This document shows, one piece after another, positions 55,216 to 64,000 of a DNA stretch of 64,000 bases. The translations under genes and the position numbers were made by a program. The notes beneath the pieces are model-generated. The model was not told where the DNA came from and did not search any database. It saw nothing but the letters and a program-made list of their open reading frames with translations. Source of the stretch: Parvularculaceae bacterium (GTDB taxonomy: Bacteria; Pseudomonadota; Alphaproteobacteria; Caulobacterales; Parvularculaceae). The DNA lies in assembly GCA_021776475.1 (NCBI GenBank), contig JAJFFV010000005.1, forward strand, positions 1,116,001-1,180,000, given 5' to 3'. How positions within the stretch are numbered: the first letter of the stretch is position 1; every line of letters begins with the position of its first letter.

Positions 55216-55701
55216 TCAGGAGCGCTTGGCCCCGAGCAAGGACTTCATCCGATCGAGCGCTGATGTCAGCTCTTCACTCGGCACGCCGCGTTCAGGCGCA
55301 AATGCGTCCTCGTCATCGACATGCTCCACTTTGGAGTAGCCGGACCTGCCACTGCGCAGGCCGGCTTTGCCCGTCTGGCGGATCATGATGCGGGAGATGT
55401 TGTTGCGGCCGAGAAAGGCATTGATCTTCTGCAGCAAAAAATCCTGCTTGTACTGTACTTGCATCGCGGCCGCGCCATTGGCGACGGCGACTTCCAGCGC
55501 TCGTGCCCGGCCAACCGGTCTGGTCTGGACCGGACGGCACAGTTTTGCGAGGTCAGGCCCGACAATCTCTTCCCAATTGCCGGCAAGGCGCGGGTCCATC
55601 GCCCCGCTCTTGGTTGCCAGCCGCGCCATCAATTTGGCAAACGAACGGCTCAGATGGGGTGGGCCGGAGCGCGGTGGCTTAGTTTTGACGGGGCCTTGCA
55701 A
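55216..55701 (-). CDS. DUF721 (DciA-like) protein
   Basis: A 161-residue DUF721 protein; the family includes DciA, the loader of the replicative helicase DnaB. The DUF721 core is visible around NWEEIVGPDLAKLC and ALEVAVANGAAAMQVQY. It is divergent from mutY and faces the end of dnaE2. In related genomes the DUF721 gene is followed by a dsbA-like gene and smc; here the mutasome cassette lies between them. Confidence 0.85.
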   Translation of the reverse strand: MQGPVKTKPPRSGPPHLSRSFAKLMARLATKSGAMDPRLAGNWEEIVGPDLAKLCRPVQTRPVGRARALEVAVANGAAAMQVQYKQDFLLQKINAFLGRNNISRIMIRQTGKAGLRSGRSGYSKVEHVDDEDAFAPERGVPSEELTSALDRMKSLLGAKRS

Positions 55702-55780
55702 ATCGTCAGTTCCTCTTTATGCCAGATCTCAGGTTCTGACCCTAGTGTGCCAGTCCGCGCCCGTTTCAGCAATTGGTCCA

Positions 55781-56851
55781 ATGCCGTCTGTTCAAAAATC
55801 ATCAGTGCAAAAAAACCTTTCGATTTCGAAGGCGCTTTTGCGCTGGTATGAGCGCCACGCCCGCGAATTGCCGTGGCGGGTTGGACCGGCGGGGCGAAAA
55901 AAAAATATCAAACCAAACCCTTATCATGTCTGGTTGTCAGAAATAATGTTGCAGCAAACAACCGTTGCGACCGTCACCCCGCGGTTCAAAAAATTTCTGG
56001 CCCGGTGGCCCGACCTGTCGGCGCTCGCCGCTGCAACGCAAGAGGCCGTGCTCGCTGAATGGGCGGGCCTTGGTTACTATGCCAGGGCCCGCAATCTCCA
56101 CAAATGTGCACAGGAACTGACGGCAAACCACGCCAGTGTCTTCCCTGAGACGGCGCGCGAATTGGAAAGCTTGCCTGGCATCGGCCCTTATACGGCCGCG
56201 GCAATAGCGGCGATCGCGTATGATGAGGCTGCCGTTGTGATGGACGGCAACATTGAACGCGTGATGGCAAGGCTGTTCGCTGTTGTGACCCCATTGCCGG
56301 ACGCCAAACCTTTTTTGCGCGACCACGCGGCGAGCCAGACGCCGGCAAAGCGCGTAGGCGATCATGCTCAGGCCTTGATGGATCTCGGCGCAACCATCTG
56401 TACACCCCGCAATCCGACCTGTATCCTGTGTCCGTTGAACGAATTGTGCGCGGCGTATAAACAGGGCCTCACGGCGGATCTGCCGCGAAAGAAAAAGAAA
56501 TCGCCAAAACCGACGCGATACGGAACAGCTTTTGTGATCCGGCGTAAGTCGGATGGAGCAGTCCTGCTGATCCGCCGTCCTGAAAAAGGCCTTCTGGGCG
56601 GCATGCTGGCCCCACCTTCAACAGACTGGACCGAAAACAAACAACAAAAACCAGCGTCGCCAATATCCGCTAAATGGAAAAAGTCAAATCGCAAAGTAAT
56701 GCACACATTCACGCATTTCCACCTGATCATGGAAATCCGGCAAACCGAAGTGAGTGATCAAACGGTCACCTGTTTCAAAGGGGAGTGGGTCAAAGATCCA
56801 GCAAAAGCTGGACTGCCCACGGTCTTTCGCAAGGTTTTTACAAAACCCTGA
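55781..56851 (+). CDS. mutY: A/G-specific adenine glycosylase MutY
   Basis: A 356-residue glycosylase that removes A mispaired with 8-oxoG. Key residues are catalytic Glu54 (WLSEIMLQQTT), Asp155 (VVMDGNIER), the helix-hairpin-helix LPGIGPYTAA (131-140), and the 4Fe-4S Cys at 207, 214, 217 and 223 (C-x6-C-x2-C-x5-C). A NUDIX-like C-terminal domain follows (residues about 245-355). The ATG at 55781 begins the conserved region; the frame continuing back to 55367 only re-reads the DUF721 gene. Confidence 0.96.
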   Translation: MPSVQKSSVQKNLSISKALLRWYERHARELPWRVGPAGRKKNIKPNPYHVWLSEIMLQQTTVATVTPRFKKFLARWPDLSALAAATQEAVLAEWAGLGYYARARNLHKCAQELTANHASVFPETARELESLPGIGPYTAAAIAAIAYDEAAVVMDGNIERVMARLFAVVTPLPDAKPFLRDHAASQTPAKRVGDHAQALMDLGATICTPRNPTCILCPLNELCAAYKQGLTADLPRKKKKSPKPTRYGTAFVIRRKSDGAVLLIRRPEKGLLGGMLAPPSTDWTENKQQKPASPISAKWKKSNRKVMHTFTHFHLIMEIRQTEVSDQTVTCFKGEWVKDPAKAGLPTVFRKVFTKP

Positions 56852-56972
56852 CACGATGTTTTAGCCAAAGGTGATTGAATCTGCGCAATTTTCGCGGATT
56901 CTTTAAGCATTTGACAATGCCCCACCGCTAGCGTGGTCACGGGCTTTCAAGGCGCTGCAGGAGCAGGGAAAC

Positions 56973-57458
56973 ATGCGAGCGTTACCAGCAGTACAAGAAT
57001 TTTTGAGCGCTGCTCAAAAGACCGACACACGGTTTGACACAACCCTCGATGCGGCAAGCGAGGTCGAAGGAAAACTCGTCTGTAACGGCCCCGCCAGCAT
57101 CGCCGGCAAAGTGACGGGCACCATTATCGCCAAAGGCATCCTGGTTATCGAAAAAGGTGCCATCGTCGAGGCGCAGATCACCGCTGAACAGGTCATCATT
57201 CATGGTCACGTCGACGGAAAGCTCACCGCCAATATCAGTGTTTATCTGACCGAATGTGCTGTCTTTAAAGGTGAATTACACGCCCCGAATGTCCAGATGG
57301 AAAAAGGCGCCCGCTTCGATGGCAAGTCCTTTATGAGCGGCATGGTCCGCGCAGCAGATCCGGACAAGGATGAAAGCGTCACGAGTCCGGTGCACAAGCT
57401 TCACGACCATCTGGAAGAATTCATGGACGGAACAGCGTCAGCGCAAAGCGGAAAATAG
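56973..57458 (+). CDS. Bactofilin
   Basis: A 161-residue polymer-forming cytoskeletal protein. The central beta-helix domain runs from about residue 22 to 125 with the typical repeats EGKLVCNGPASIAGKVTG, GAIVEAQITAEQVIIHG and VDGKLTA. Flexible tails flank it. Bactofilins assemble without nucleotides and anchor cell-wall enzymes. No M23 peptidase gene is next to it. About 120 bases of leader separate it from mutY. Confidence 0.9.
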   Translation: MRALPAVQEFLSAAQKTDTRFDTTLDAASEVEGKLVCNGPASIAGKVTGTIIAKGILVIEKGAIVEAQITAEQVIIHGHVDGKLTANISVYLTECAVFKGELHAPNVQMEKGARFDGKSFMSGMVRAADPDKDESVTSPVHKLHDHLEEFMDGTASAQSGK

Positions 57459-57590
57459 AATTCGCAAATCGTGGCGCCGGCTATTGGCCCATTTTTGTGG
57501 CTGAACAGCCCAGACATAAACGGACCGCCTGGTACGATCTGCCGCTCGATGAAGCCCGAGCAATGAGAGATTACTCATAAATTTCAGATG

Positions 57591-59108
57591 TCAGGTCAGC
57601 TGCCTTTGCGCGTGATGAATGAACTCGCACAACAAAGGCCGTGTTTCGCGCGGATCAATGATATCCTCGACGCTGAATTTTTCGGCCGTCCGAAACGGCG
57701 AGCGCACTTTATCGAGGCGTGTACGGATTTCCGCTAGAGCAGTTGCGGGGTCGTCAGCCTTTTCCAGCTCTCCCTTGTAGGCAACCTCAATCCCGCCCTC
57801 GAGTGGTAGCGAGCCCCAGTCACCGGAAGGCCAGGCGAAGCGATACTGAAAACGCGTATGGTCCGACATGGCAGAACCGGCAATGCCATATGCTTTGCGG
57901 GTGATGATGCTGGCCCAGGGCACACGCGCTTTGTAGATCGCATTCATTGCGGAGACGCCGTAGCGGATGACGCCCTGCTGCTCTGCTTCGAGCCCGATCA
58001 TGAATCCGGGATTGTCAACAAAGTTGACAACCGGCAATCGAAAAAGTCCGGCGAGTTTGACAAATCGTTCGACTTTTTCCGAGGTTTTTGCTGTCCAGGA
58101 GCCGCCGAGATATGTCGGGTCATTGGCAAGAACACCAACGGGCCAGCCATCAAGACGGGCAAAAGCTGTAATGCTGGCGCGGCCCCAGCGCCGGCCCATC
58201 TCAAAAACACTTTCTTGGTCAAATACACTGGTGAGGACACGGCGCATATTGTAGGCATGCCGAGGATCTTTCGGCACAGCGCAGATCAGTGAATCGTCCC
58301 GCCGCTCCGGCGAGTCGGTGGGTTCAACGCGGGCAGCCAGCCCGAACCGGCTGGGCGGCAGGTAAGAAAGAAACCGTCGGCAAAACTCGAACGCTTGTTC
58401 TTCGCTTTCTGCTTCGTCATCAACCACACCGTTGCGGGTATGGATATCAACACCGCCCAACTCCTCTTTGGAGAGCTCTTCACCAAAAAAAGCCGCGACA
58501 GCGGGACCGGCAGAAAAGAGTTGTGACAGGCCACGGACCATGACTGAATAATGGCTCGCCACAACCCGGGCTGCGCCAAGGCCGGCGCTAGGGCCCAGTG
58601 CCAGCGAAACAACCGGTACTGTTTCAAGGTTCTTTATGACATGCTGCCAGCCCGGTACGTAAGGCACATAGGTAAATCCCATATCCTCCAGCATTTTGAC
58701 CGAGCCACCGCCGCCGGTCCCGTCGATCATCCGGATCAGGGGCAGCCGCAACTCATGCGCCATCTGTTCGGCTTGCTCGAATTTGCGATGGACGGAGGCA
58801 TCAGCCGCCCCGCCCCGTACGGTGAAGTCGTCAGCGGTCGCCACAACAGGCGCGCTGTTGATCAGCCCACGGCCAAAAATGAAGTTTGAGGCAGAAAATC
58901 CGCCAAAATCCCCTTTCTCATCATAATGATTGCGGCCGGCGATTTTGCCGATTTCGCGAAAACTGGATGGATCGAGCAATGCGGCAAGCCGCTGCCGGGC
59001 ATCAAGCTTGTCGCGGGCATGTTGACGCGCGACTTTTTCGATGCCGCCCATTTCTTCAGCCTGTGCCTCGCGGCGCCTCAGCTCTTCGATCTCTTTTTCC
59101 CAGCTCAT
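57591..59108 (-). CDS. Acyl-CoA carboxylase carboxyltransferase subunit
   Basis: A 505-residue biotin-dependent carboxyltransferase (propionyl-/methylcrotonyl-CoA carboxylase beta type). Both crotonase-like halves are present: SNFIFGRGLINSAPVVATAD with TGGGGSVKMLEDMG, and YLGGSWTAKTSEKVERFV with VNFVDNPGFMIGLEAEQQG. It transfers CO2 from carboxybiotin to acyl-CoA. The biotin carboxylase subunit is not in the window. The exact substrate (propionyl, methylcrotonyl or other) is open. Confidence 0.9.
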   Translation of the reverse strand: MSWEKEIEELRRREAQAEEMGGIEKVARQHARDKLDARQRLAALLDPSSFREIGKIAGRNHYDEKGDFGGFSASNFIFGRGLINSAPVVATADDFTVRGGAADASVHRKFEQAEQMAHELRLPLIRMIDGTGGGGSVKMLEDMGFTYVPYVPGWQHVIKNLETVPVVSLALGPSAGLGAARVVASHYSVMVRGLSQLFSAGPAVAAFFGEELSKEELGGVDIHTRNGVVDDEAESEEQAFEFCRRFLSYLPPSRFGLAARVEPTDSPERRDDSLICAVPKDPRHAYNMRRVLTSVFDQESVFEMGRRWGRASITAFARLDGWPVGVLANDPTYLGGSWTAKTSEKVERFVKLAGLFRLPVVNFVDNPGFMIGLEAEQQGVIRYGVSAMNAIYKARVPWASIITRKAYGIAGSAMSDHTRFQYRFAWPSGDWGSLPLEGGIEVAYKGELEKADDPATALAEIRTRLDKVRSPFRTAEKFSVEDIIDPRETRPLLCEFIHHAQRQLT

Positions 59109-59139
59109 CAGGCGAGTCTAGTCGGCCTGACGCCGCGCT

Positions 59140-60405
<1,266 letters not shown>

Positions 60406-60436
60406 ATTTTGACACAGCTAGAAGAGAAACTAGTTG

Positions 60437-60763
60437 CTAGTGGGCGGATAACTCATAATCACAAAATTCAAGCGTAAACTGTTCATCAAATTTCTGAAGC
60501 ATGGCACTACCCGAAGCCTTGTTGAATTGACGGTGAGAAGGGCGAGCCCAAATCCCGGTAGGCAACCTGGAAAAGTCCTGTCCAACAATCAGTGTATTGA
60601 TTTTTGCAACAAGTGAGGGTTTGCACAGGATGATCCGCGGCGCCTGTGCAGATTGGTACAAAGGCGCACTGCGATTAAGCAAATATCGGCGCTTAACCGG
60701 CGTATCGCCTTTATCAACAAAAAGCAGTTGCAGCTCTAGCAACCAGATTTTTGATCGGGGCAA
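60437..60763 (-). CDS. Hypothetical protein downstream of rnhB
   Basis: A 108-codon minus-strand frame that overlaps the rnhB end by 50 bases. Residues KPSLVAKINTLIVGQDF and TLEFCDYELSAH are not recognisable. The codon pattern looks plausible, but there is no RBS, and a chance frame is possible. It fills part of the 60283-60713 gap, which otherwise holds the ccrM control region. Confidence 0.3.
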   Translation of the reverse strand: MPRSKIWLLELQLLFVDKGDTPVKRRYLLNRSAPLYQSAQAPRIILCKPSLVAKINTLIVGQDFSRLPTGIWARPSHRQFNKASGSAMLQKFDEQFTLEFCDYELSAH

Positions 60764-61337
60764 AGGAGCGGCGGTGGTGCGGCGTTACACCGAGCGTGTC
60801 GAGCCCTTCGCGATGGGTTCTGACGCCGTACCCCTTGTTACATTCCCAGCCATAGCCGGGATAGTCGCGGGCCAGTTCAAGCATCATCCGGTCGCGCGTC
60901 ACTTTGGCAATAATGGATGCGGCTGCGATTGACTGGGATTTAGCATCGCCTTTCACGACCATATACGCCGGACACGGCAATTGCGGTTTGACCGTGCCGT
61001 CTACAATGCAGGTCGCTGGCGCCACCGGCAGGTTCGCCGCCGCACGGGACATCGCAAGCATGGTTGCCTGCAGGATGTTGATTTCGTCAATCTCGTTGAC
61101 AGAGGCAACACCAACGCCAATCCGTGCCGTTTTCCAGAGGGCTGAGGCAAGCTCGGCGCGGCGTTTAGGTGTCAGTTTTTTGGAGTCTTTGAGGCCCGCC
61201 GGTGTGCAATTGCGGTTGAGAATCACTGCTGATGCCACCACCGGCCCAGCCCACGGGCCGCGGCCTGCTTCATCAATCCCCGCCACCAGACCAGGCAGAG
61301 AGTCTTCAATATCAAATGTTGGAGACAGCTCAGGCAT
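60714..61337 (-). CDS. rnhB: Ribonuclease HII
   Basis: A 207-residue RNase HII that removes ribonucleotides from DNA. The N-terminal motif GIDEAGRGPWAGPVVA carries the first catalytic Asp-Glu pair; the third and fourth acidic residues are in CIVDGT and later. The ATG at 61337 is in a good place; a full CtrA box lies at 61359-61374, just upstream. Confidence 0.94.
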   Translation of the reverse strand: MPELSPTFDIEDSLPGLVAGIDEAGRGPWAGPVVASAVILNRNCTPAGLKDSKKLTPKRRAELASALWKTARIGVGVASVNEIDEINILQATMLAMSRAAANLPVAPATCIVDGTVKPQLPCPAYMVVKGDAKSQSIAAASIIAKVTRDRMMLELARDYPGYGWECNKGYGVRTHREGLDTLGVTPHHRRSFAPIKNLVARAATAFC

Positions 61338-61358
61338 GGGCCTACCGTTCGTTTATGG

Positions 61359-61374
61359 TTAACAAAAGGTTAAC
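61359..61374. promoter_or_regulatory. Candidate CtrA box upstream of rnhB
   Basis: TTAA-N7-TTAAC without mismatch, 22 bases before the rnhB start. GGTTAAC is itself repeated at both ends of the site. Confidence 0.6.
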
Positions 61375-61461
61375 GGCACACTATGGCGCCGATTCTTTTG
61401 TCGAGCAAAGTAGGGGGTATTGAGGCAGACTAGTCGCGCATAATCTCGCGCGATGAGGTTG

Positions 61462-61484
61462 CGGTGGCTGACAGGCAGCCACCG
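61462..61484. other. Nine-base perfect hairpin
   Basis: CGGTGGCTG and CAGCCACCG pair around ACAGG, between rnhB and the small VOC-like gene. No T run follows. It could be a leader stem or an operator; I assign no function. Confidence 0.45.
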
Positions 61485-61549
61485 AATGAAGCAGATTATG
61501 TCGCCCCGACCAACTGGGTGAAAGCAAGGTTCAGTCGATAAGAGTGCAG

Positions 61550-61702
61550 ATGACAGACGACGCTGCCCTCGATACTCTGTATCACAAGTGGCTGCCTTTA
61601 GGTTTCACCACGGCCCAAGAAGAAAAAACATGGGATAGGCGCGAGTTCGGCTATTATGCGCCGGACGGTACGGCTTTTTTCTTTTATGTGGGCAGATCAT
61701 GA
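61550..61702 (+). CDS. 50-residue protein coupled to a VOC gene
   Basis: A short frame from the ATG at 61550 to a TGA at 61700-61702, overlapping the next gene by four bases (ATGA), which argues that it is translated. The sequence has LGFTTAQEEKTWDRREFGYY and PDGTAFFFY. The last part resembles the ending strand of a VOC/glyoxalase half, so it may be half a VOC domain. No confident family. Confidence 0.55.
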   Translation: MTDDAALDTLYHKWLPLGFTTAQEEKTWDRREFGYYAPDGTAFFFYVGRS

Positions 61703-62085
61703 AACAACACCTCCACGCCATGACCTATCTGGTTCGCGACTATGATGAGGCAGTTCTCTGGTTTACCGAGATGCTAGGTTTTGAGCTGATCGAGGATAGC
61801 GACCTCGGAAGTGGCAAACGCTGGGTCCTGGTGCAGCCTAAAGGCGGCGGTGCTTCGCTGCTTCTGGCCCGGGCCACCACGCCGGAGCAGGCGGCGGCGA
61901 TCGGCAAGCAAACCGGCGGTCGCGTGATGATGTTTCTGCATACGGATAACTTTACCCGCGACTATAAGGTGATGCAGACCAACGGCGTCACCTTCGTTGA
62001 AGAACCGCGCCATGAGGCATATGGCTCGGTTGTCGTCTTCAAAGATCTCTACGGCCAGAAATGGGATCTCATAGAGCGAAAGTAA
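61699..62085 (+). CDS. VOC family protein
   Basis: A 128-residue glyoxalase/bleomycin-resistance/dioxygenase-fold protein. The two beta-alpha-beta halves are recognisable: YLVRDYDEAVLWFTEMLGFE and FLHTDNFTRDYKVM to VVVFKDLYGQKWDLIE. The metal ligands are probably His and Glu at the ends of the halves. The substrate is unknown. It is translated with the upstream 50-residue gene. Confidence 0.85.
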   Translation: MKQHLHAMTYLVRDYDEAVLWFTEMLGFELIEDSDLGSGKRWVLVQPKGGGASLLLARATTPEQAAAIGKQTGGRVMMFLHTDNFTRDYKVMQTNGVTFVEEPRHEAYGSVVVFKDLYGQKWDLIERK

Positions 62086-62095
62086 CTGTTCAACC

Positions 62096-62539
62096 TCAAG
62101 CCATCTGCTTTTGGGTCAAATCTACAGAGCGCATCATCACAAGCGGGACCAGCAGCATCGCCAGGAAAATGCTATTGAAAAATGCGTTCGACGCAAATCC
62201 AGCGGCAATTGATGCGCCGCTGTCGAGAATATACCAGGCAGCAAGTGACTGGATTGCGCCGGTGCGGACCAGCGTGTTTCCCGCACGCAGTAGGGGCACC
62301 ACGATCGTGATGAACATCATCCCCATCCCGACAACCAACCCACCCCCAACACCAGCGAACCAACGCGCTTCAGCGGAAATAGCCGCTGAGCCACCATCAA
62401 TCGGCCAGTCGAGCATATCGATCATCAAAATACCGGGTCCACTGATCGGTCGAAACGCTGGCAAGGCGAAGACAATGCCGCACAGGATCAATATGACAGA
62501 TGCGTATTTTATGATTGTCGCTGTTTTTTCGGGGGTCAT
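62096..62539 (-). CDS. Four-helix membrane protein of unknown function
   Basis: A 147-residue inner-membrane protein with four hydrophobic helices (about residues 8-28, 58-80, 88-108 and 116-136). It has no motif I recognise. It is divergent from a helix-turn-helix regulator gene, with a perfect palindrome in between, so it may be that regulator's target. Confidence 0.65.
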   Translation of the reverse strand: MTPEKTATIIKYASVILILCGIVFALPAFRPISGPGILMIDMLDWPIDGGSAAISAEARWFAGVGGGLVVGMGMMFITIVVPLLRAGNTLVRTGAIQSLAAWYILDSGASIAAGFASNAFFNSIFLAMLLVPLVMMRSVDLTQKQMA

Positions 62540-62594
62540 GGGTCTCTCCTGGTTGTGTCTGGCCCAAGCTGCCGCCGATTGAGCAGCAAAACAA

Positions 62595-62609
62595 TTACCT
62601 CAGAGGTAA
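62595..62609. promoter_or_regulatory. Candidate operator in divergent promoter
   Basis: TTACCTC-A-GAGGTAA is a perfect 15-base palindrome midway between the membrane protein gene and the HTH regulator gene. It is well placed to control both. Confidence 0.65.
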
Positions 62610-62663
62610 GTGTACGGCGCTGTGAATGGCGTATACTCGCCCGAAACGGAGTGATTAAGCCGC

Positions 62664-63440
62664 ATGACGATACATTTTGGTGATATTCTGAAGGAATGGC
62701 GGGGCATCCGCCGGCTCAGCCAGCTTGATCTGAGCCTTGAGGCGGATACTTCCTCACGGCATTTGAGTTTTCTTGATTCGGGCCGGGCCCGTCCCAGCCG
62801 TATGATGATTTTGAAACTTGCCGATGCGCTGCAAATGCCGCGGGCAGCCGTCAACAAGGCACTTCTTGCAGCGGGTTATGCCCCAGCTTATCCGGAAATG
62901 CCGCCGGATCATTCAGCGTTGGAACCGGTACACGATGCGATCAACATTATGTTGTCGAACCATCTGCCGTTGCCGGCTGTCGTACTGGATCGACACTGGA
63001 ATGTCGTCAATGCCAATGCCTCAGCGGTTCAATTGTTCACTGAAGCCGGACTTGCGGACGCAACCAATATGATTGAGGCGCTGATTGCCGATGACCCCGA
63101 AACGTCGGTCATCGCCAACTGGGTGGAAGTGGTTACTTTGTCTCTTGCGCGGCTCAGAACAGAAATCCTGCATCGCGGCAGCGACCCGACGATGCAAAAA
63201 ACCCTGGCGCGCCTTGCCGGGCACCCCCGGCTTGTTGGCGCGGATATTTCAGATATTGATCTGTATGCGCCGGTTGTACCGATCATTCTTGAGCTGTCCG
63301 ATGTGCGTCTCTCATTGTTCTCGACGATCGCTCAATTCGGCACGGTTCAAGATGTTGCGGTATGCGATACTTGTGTTGAAATGATGTTCCCGACTGACGA
63401 GACAACCCGCACTTGGTTTGAAGCGCGGCAGGAAGGCTGA
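62664..63440 (+). CDS. HTH regulator with MmyB-like ligand domain
   Basis: A 258-residue XRE-type regulator. The HTH has LSQLDLSLEADTSSRHLSF, a motif seen in MmyB-like proteins, followed by a PAS-like ligand domain in the C-terminal half (HLPLPAVVLDRHWNVVNAN, a typical MmyB start). Ligands in the family are thought to be fatty-acid-like, but none is proven here. It lies opposite the membrane protein gene. Confidence 0.85.
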   Translation: MTIHFGDILKEWRGIRRLSQLDLSLEADTSSRHLSFLDSGRARPSRMMILKLADALQMPRAAVNKALLAAGYAPAYPEMPPDHSALEPVHDAINIMLSNHLPLPAVVLDRHWNVVNANASAVQLFTEAGLADATNMIEALIADDPETSVIANWVEVVTLSLARLRTEILHRGSDPTMQKTLARLAGHPRLVGADISDIDLYAPVVPIILELSDVRLSLFSTIAQFGTVQDVAVCDTCVEMMFPTDETTRTWFEARQEG

Positions 63441-63445
63441 AATCG

Positions 63446-64000
63446 TCAAAAAAACAGATCCCGTTGTCCTGAAAGTTTCTCCGGTATCCGGAACTGGCTC
63501 ACATCCAGCGGCAGGCGGCCGTCGCTCCGGTTGAGGCCGGTGCGCTCCAAAACCTTCCCGAAGCGTTGCATCATCAGTTTGGCATAGATGCCTTTCACCT
63601 CATTGCCTCTTGCCCAATCTGGGTCATAATTCCGGCCACCATTGATCTCGCGGATATGCCGCATAACCCGGTTGGCCCGGTGCGGCGCGAAGGCTTCCAG
63701 CCACTCCTGCCACAACTGCGAAATCTCATAAGGCAGCCGCAGGATCGTATAGGCAGCATACGTCGCGCCCATTTCGGCGGCTTTCTCCAGGATTGTCTCC
63801 ATCTCCGGGTCATTGAGGCCGGGGATCATCGGGCCGGTCATGATGCCGGTTGTGATTCCTTCACCTACAAGCCGTTTCAGCGCTTCAAAACGCCGCGGCG
63901 GGGTCGAAGCACGCGGTTCCATGGCGCGCGCAAGCCGCCGGTCCTCGGTTGTAATTGAAAGCATGCAGCGGGCCTGATTCTTTTCTCCCATCGGTCCCAG
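63446..64000 (-). CDS. Radical SAM protein, PA0069 family (5' end outside window)
   Basis: The C-terminal 185 residues of a radical SAM protein. Segments like SITTEDRRLARAMEPRASTP, GIMTGPMIPGLND and LRLPYEISQLWQEWLEAF match the PA0069 type. The iron-sulfur cluster motif CxxxCxxC is upstream, outside the window. The frame stays open through the right edge, so the gene is partial. The function is unproven. Confidence 0.8.
   Translation of the reverse strand: MGPMGEKNQARCMLSITTEDRRLARAMEPRASTPPRRFEALKRLVGEGITTGIMTGPMIPGLNDPEMETILEKAAEMGATYAAYTILRLPYEISQLWQEWLEAFAPHRANRVMRHIREINGGRNYDPDWARGNEVKGIYAKLMMQRFGKVLERTGLNRSDGRLPLDVSQFRIPEKLSGQRDLFF

Noticed and set aside
55367-55780. N-terminal extension of mutY
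   Set aside because: It re-reads the DUF721 gene on the opposite strand; the conserved MutY sequence starts after 55781.

Overview
The window looks like chromosomal DNA of a GcrA/CcrM-type alphaproteobacterium, probably from the Caulobacterales/Hyphomonadaceae/Parvularculaceae neighbourhood. The evidence is the cell-cycle methyltransferase CcrM, the regulator GcrA, full-consensus CtrA boxes (TTAA-N7-TTAAC), a GAAC-N7-GAAC LexA box of the alphaproteobacterial type, an F0 ATP synthase operon with separate b and b' subunits and no F1 genes beside it, and a block of mutY, DUF721, dsbA-like and smc genes. I cannot name the genus. I see no tRNA, rRNA, CRISPR array, insertion sequence or integrase. 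Gene packing is dense and mostly ordinary, with many 1-4 base overlaps.

Layout, left to right. Bases 1-5.7 kb: a truncated M16 metallopeptidase lipoprotein, a flavin monooxygenase paired with a Coq4 protein, and a DUF3429 membrane protein. Bases 6-9.7 kb: a TRAP transporter (dctPQM) behind a GNAT and a GFA-type gene. Bases 9.7-15.7 kb: a secreted TolB-propeller/amidohydrolase, a small membrane protein and pyruvate kinase. Bases 15.8-19.3 kb: phoR, phoU and phoB without pst genes, then gcrA. Bases 19.6-25.7 kb: an ABC permease, hslO, two glycosyltransferases, infC and a K+ channel. Bases 25.7-32 kb: an epimerase, lipoproteins, a Kef-type antiporter and a CoA-transferase pair split by a DUF4287/DUF5655 gene. 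Bases 32-39.8 kb: a BlaI regulator with an M56-M23 fusion protease, a gamma carbonic anhydrase, a dual-ATPase ABC protein, a ZIP transporter, and a TetR/CPBP-protease divergon. Bases 40-45.2 kb: queC-queE-queD, then the F0 ATP synthase operon. Bases 45.4-56.9 kb: smc, a dsbA-like gene, the SOS mutagenesis cassette imuA-imuB-dnaE2, DUF721 (DciA-like) and mutY. Bases 57-64 kb: bactofilin, an acyl-CoA carboxylase subunit, ccrM, rnhB, VOC proteins, an HTH regulator and a truncated radical SAM gene.

The most coherent story is replication, repair and cell-cycle control. ccrM carries GANTC sites and TTAA half-sites in its leader, as expected for cell-cycle-timed, methylation-sensitive expression. 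gcrA, smc and rnhB each have a full CtrA consensus next to them. The imuA-imuB-dnaE2 cassette has a readable sigma70 promoter whose -10 is covered by a LexA box and whose -35 carries a GANTC site. It sits in the opposite orientation inside a block usually seen as mutY-DUF721-dsbA-smc.

Other less routine features are an infC gene that seems to start at ATC, a 5'-terminal hairpin on the atp operon mRNA, a QueD without the usual Cys before HGH, perfect or near-perfect palindromes beside blaI, the ZIP gene and the HTH gene, and two small gene remnants (a GyrI-like tail and an amber-interrupted Cys/His ORF). All functional statements come from reading motifs; no database search was possible.
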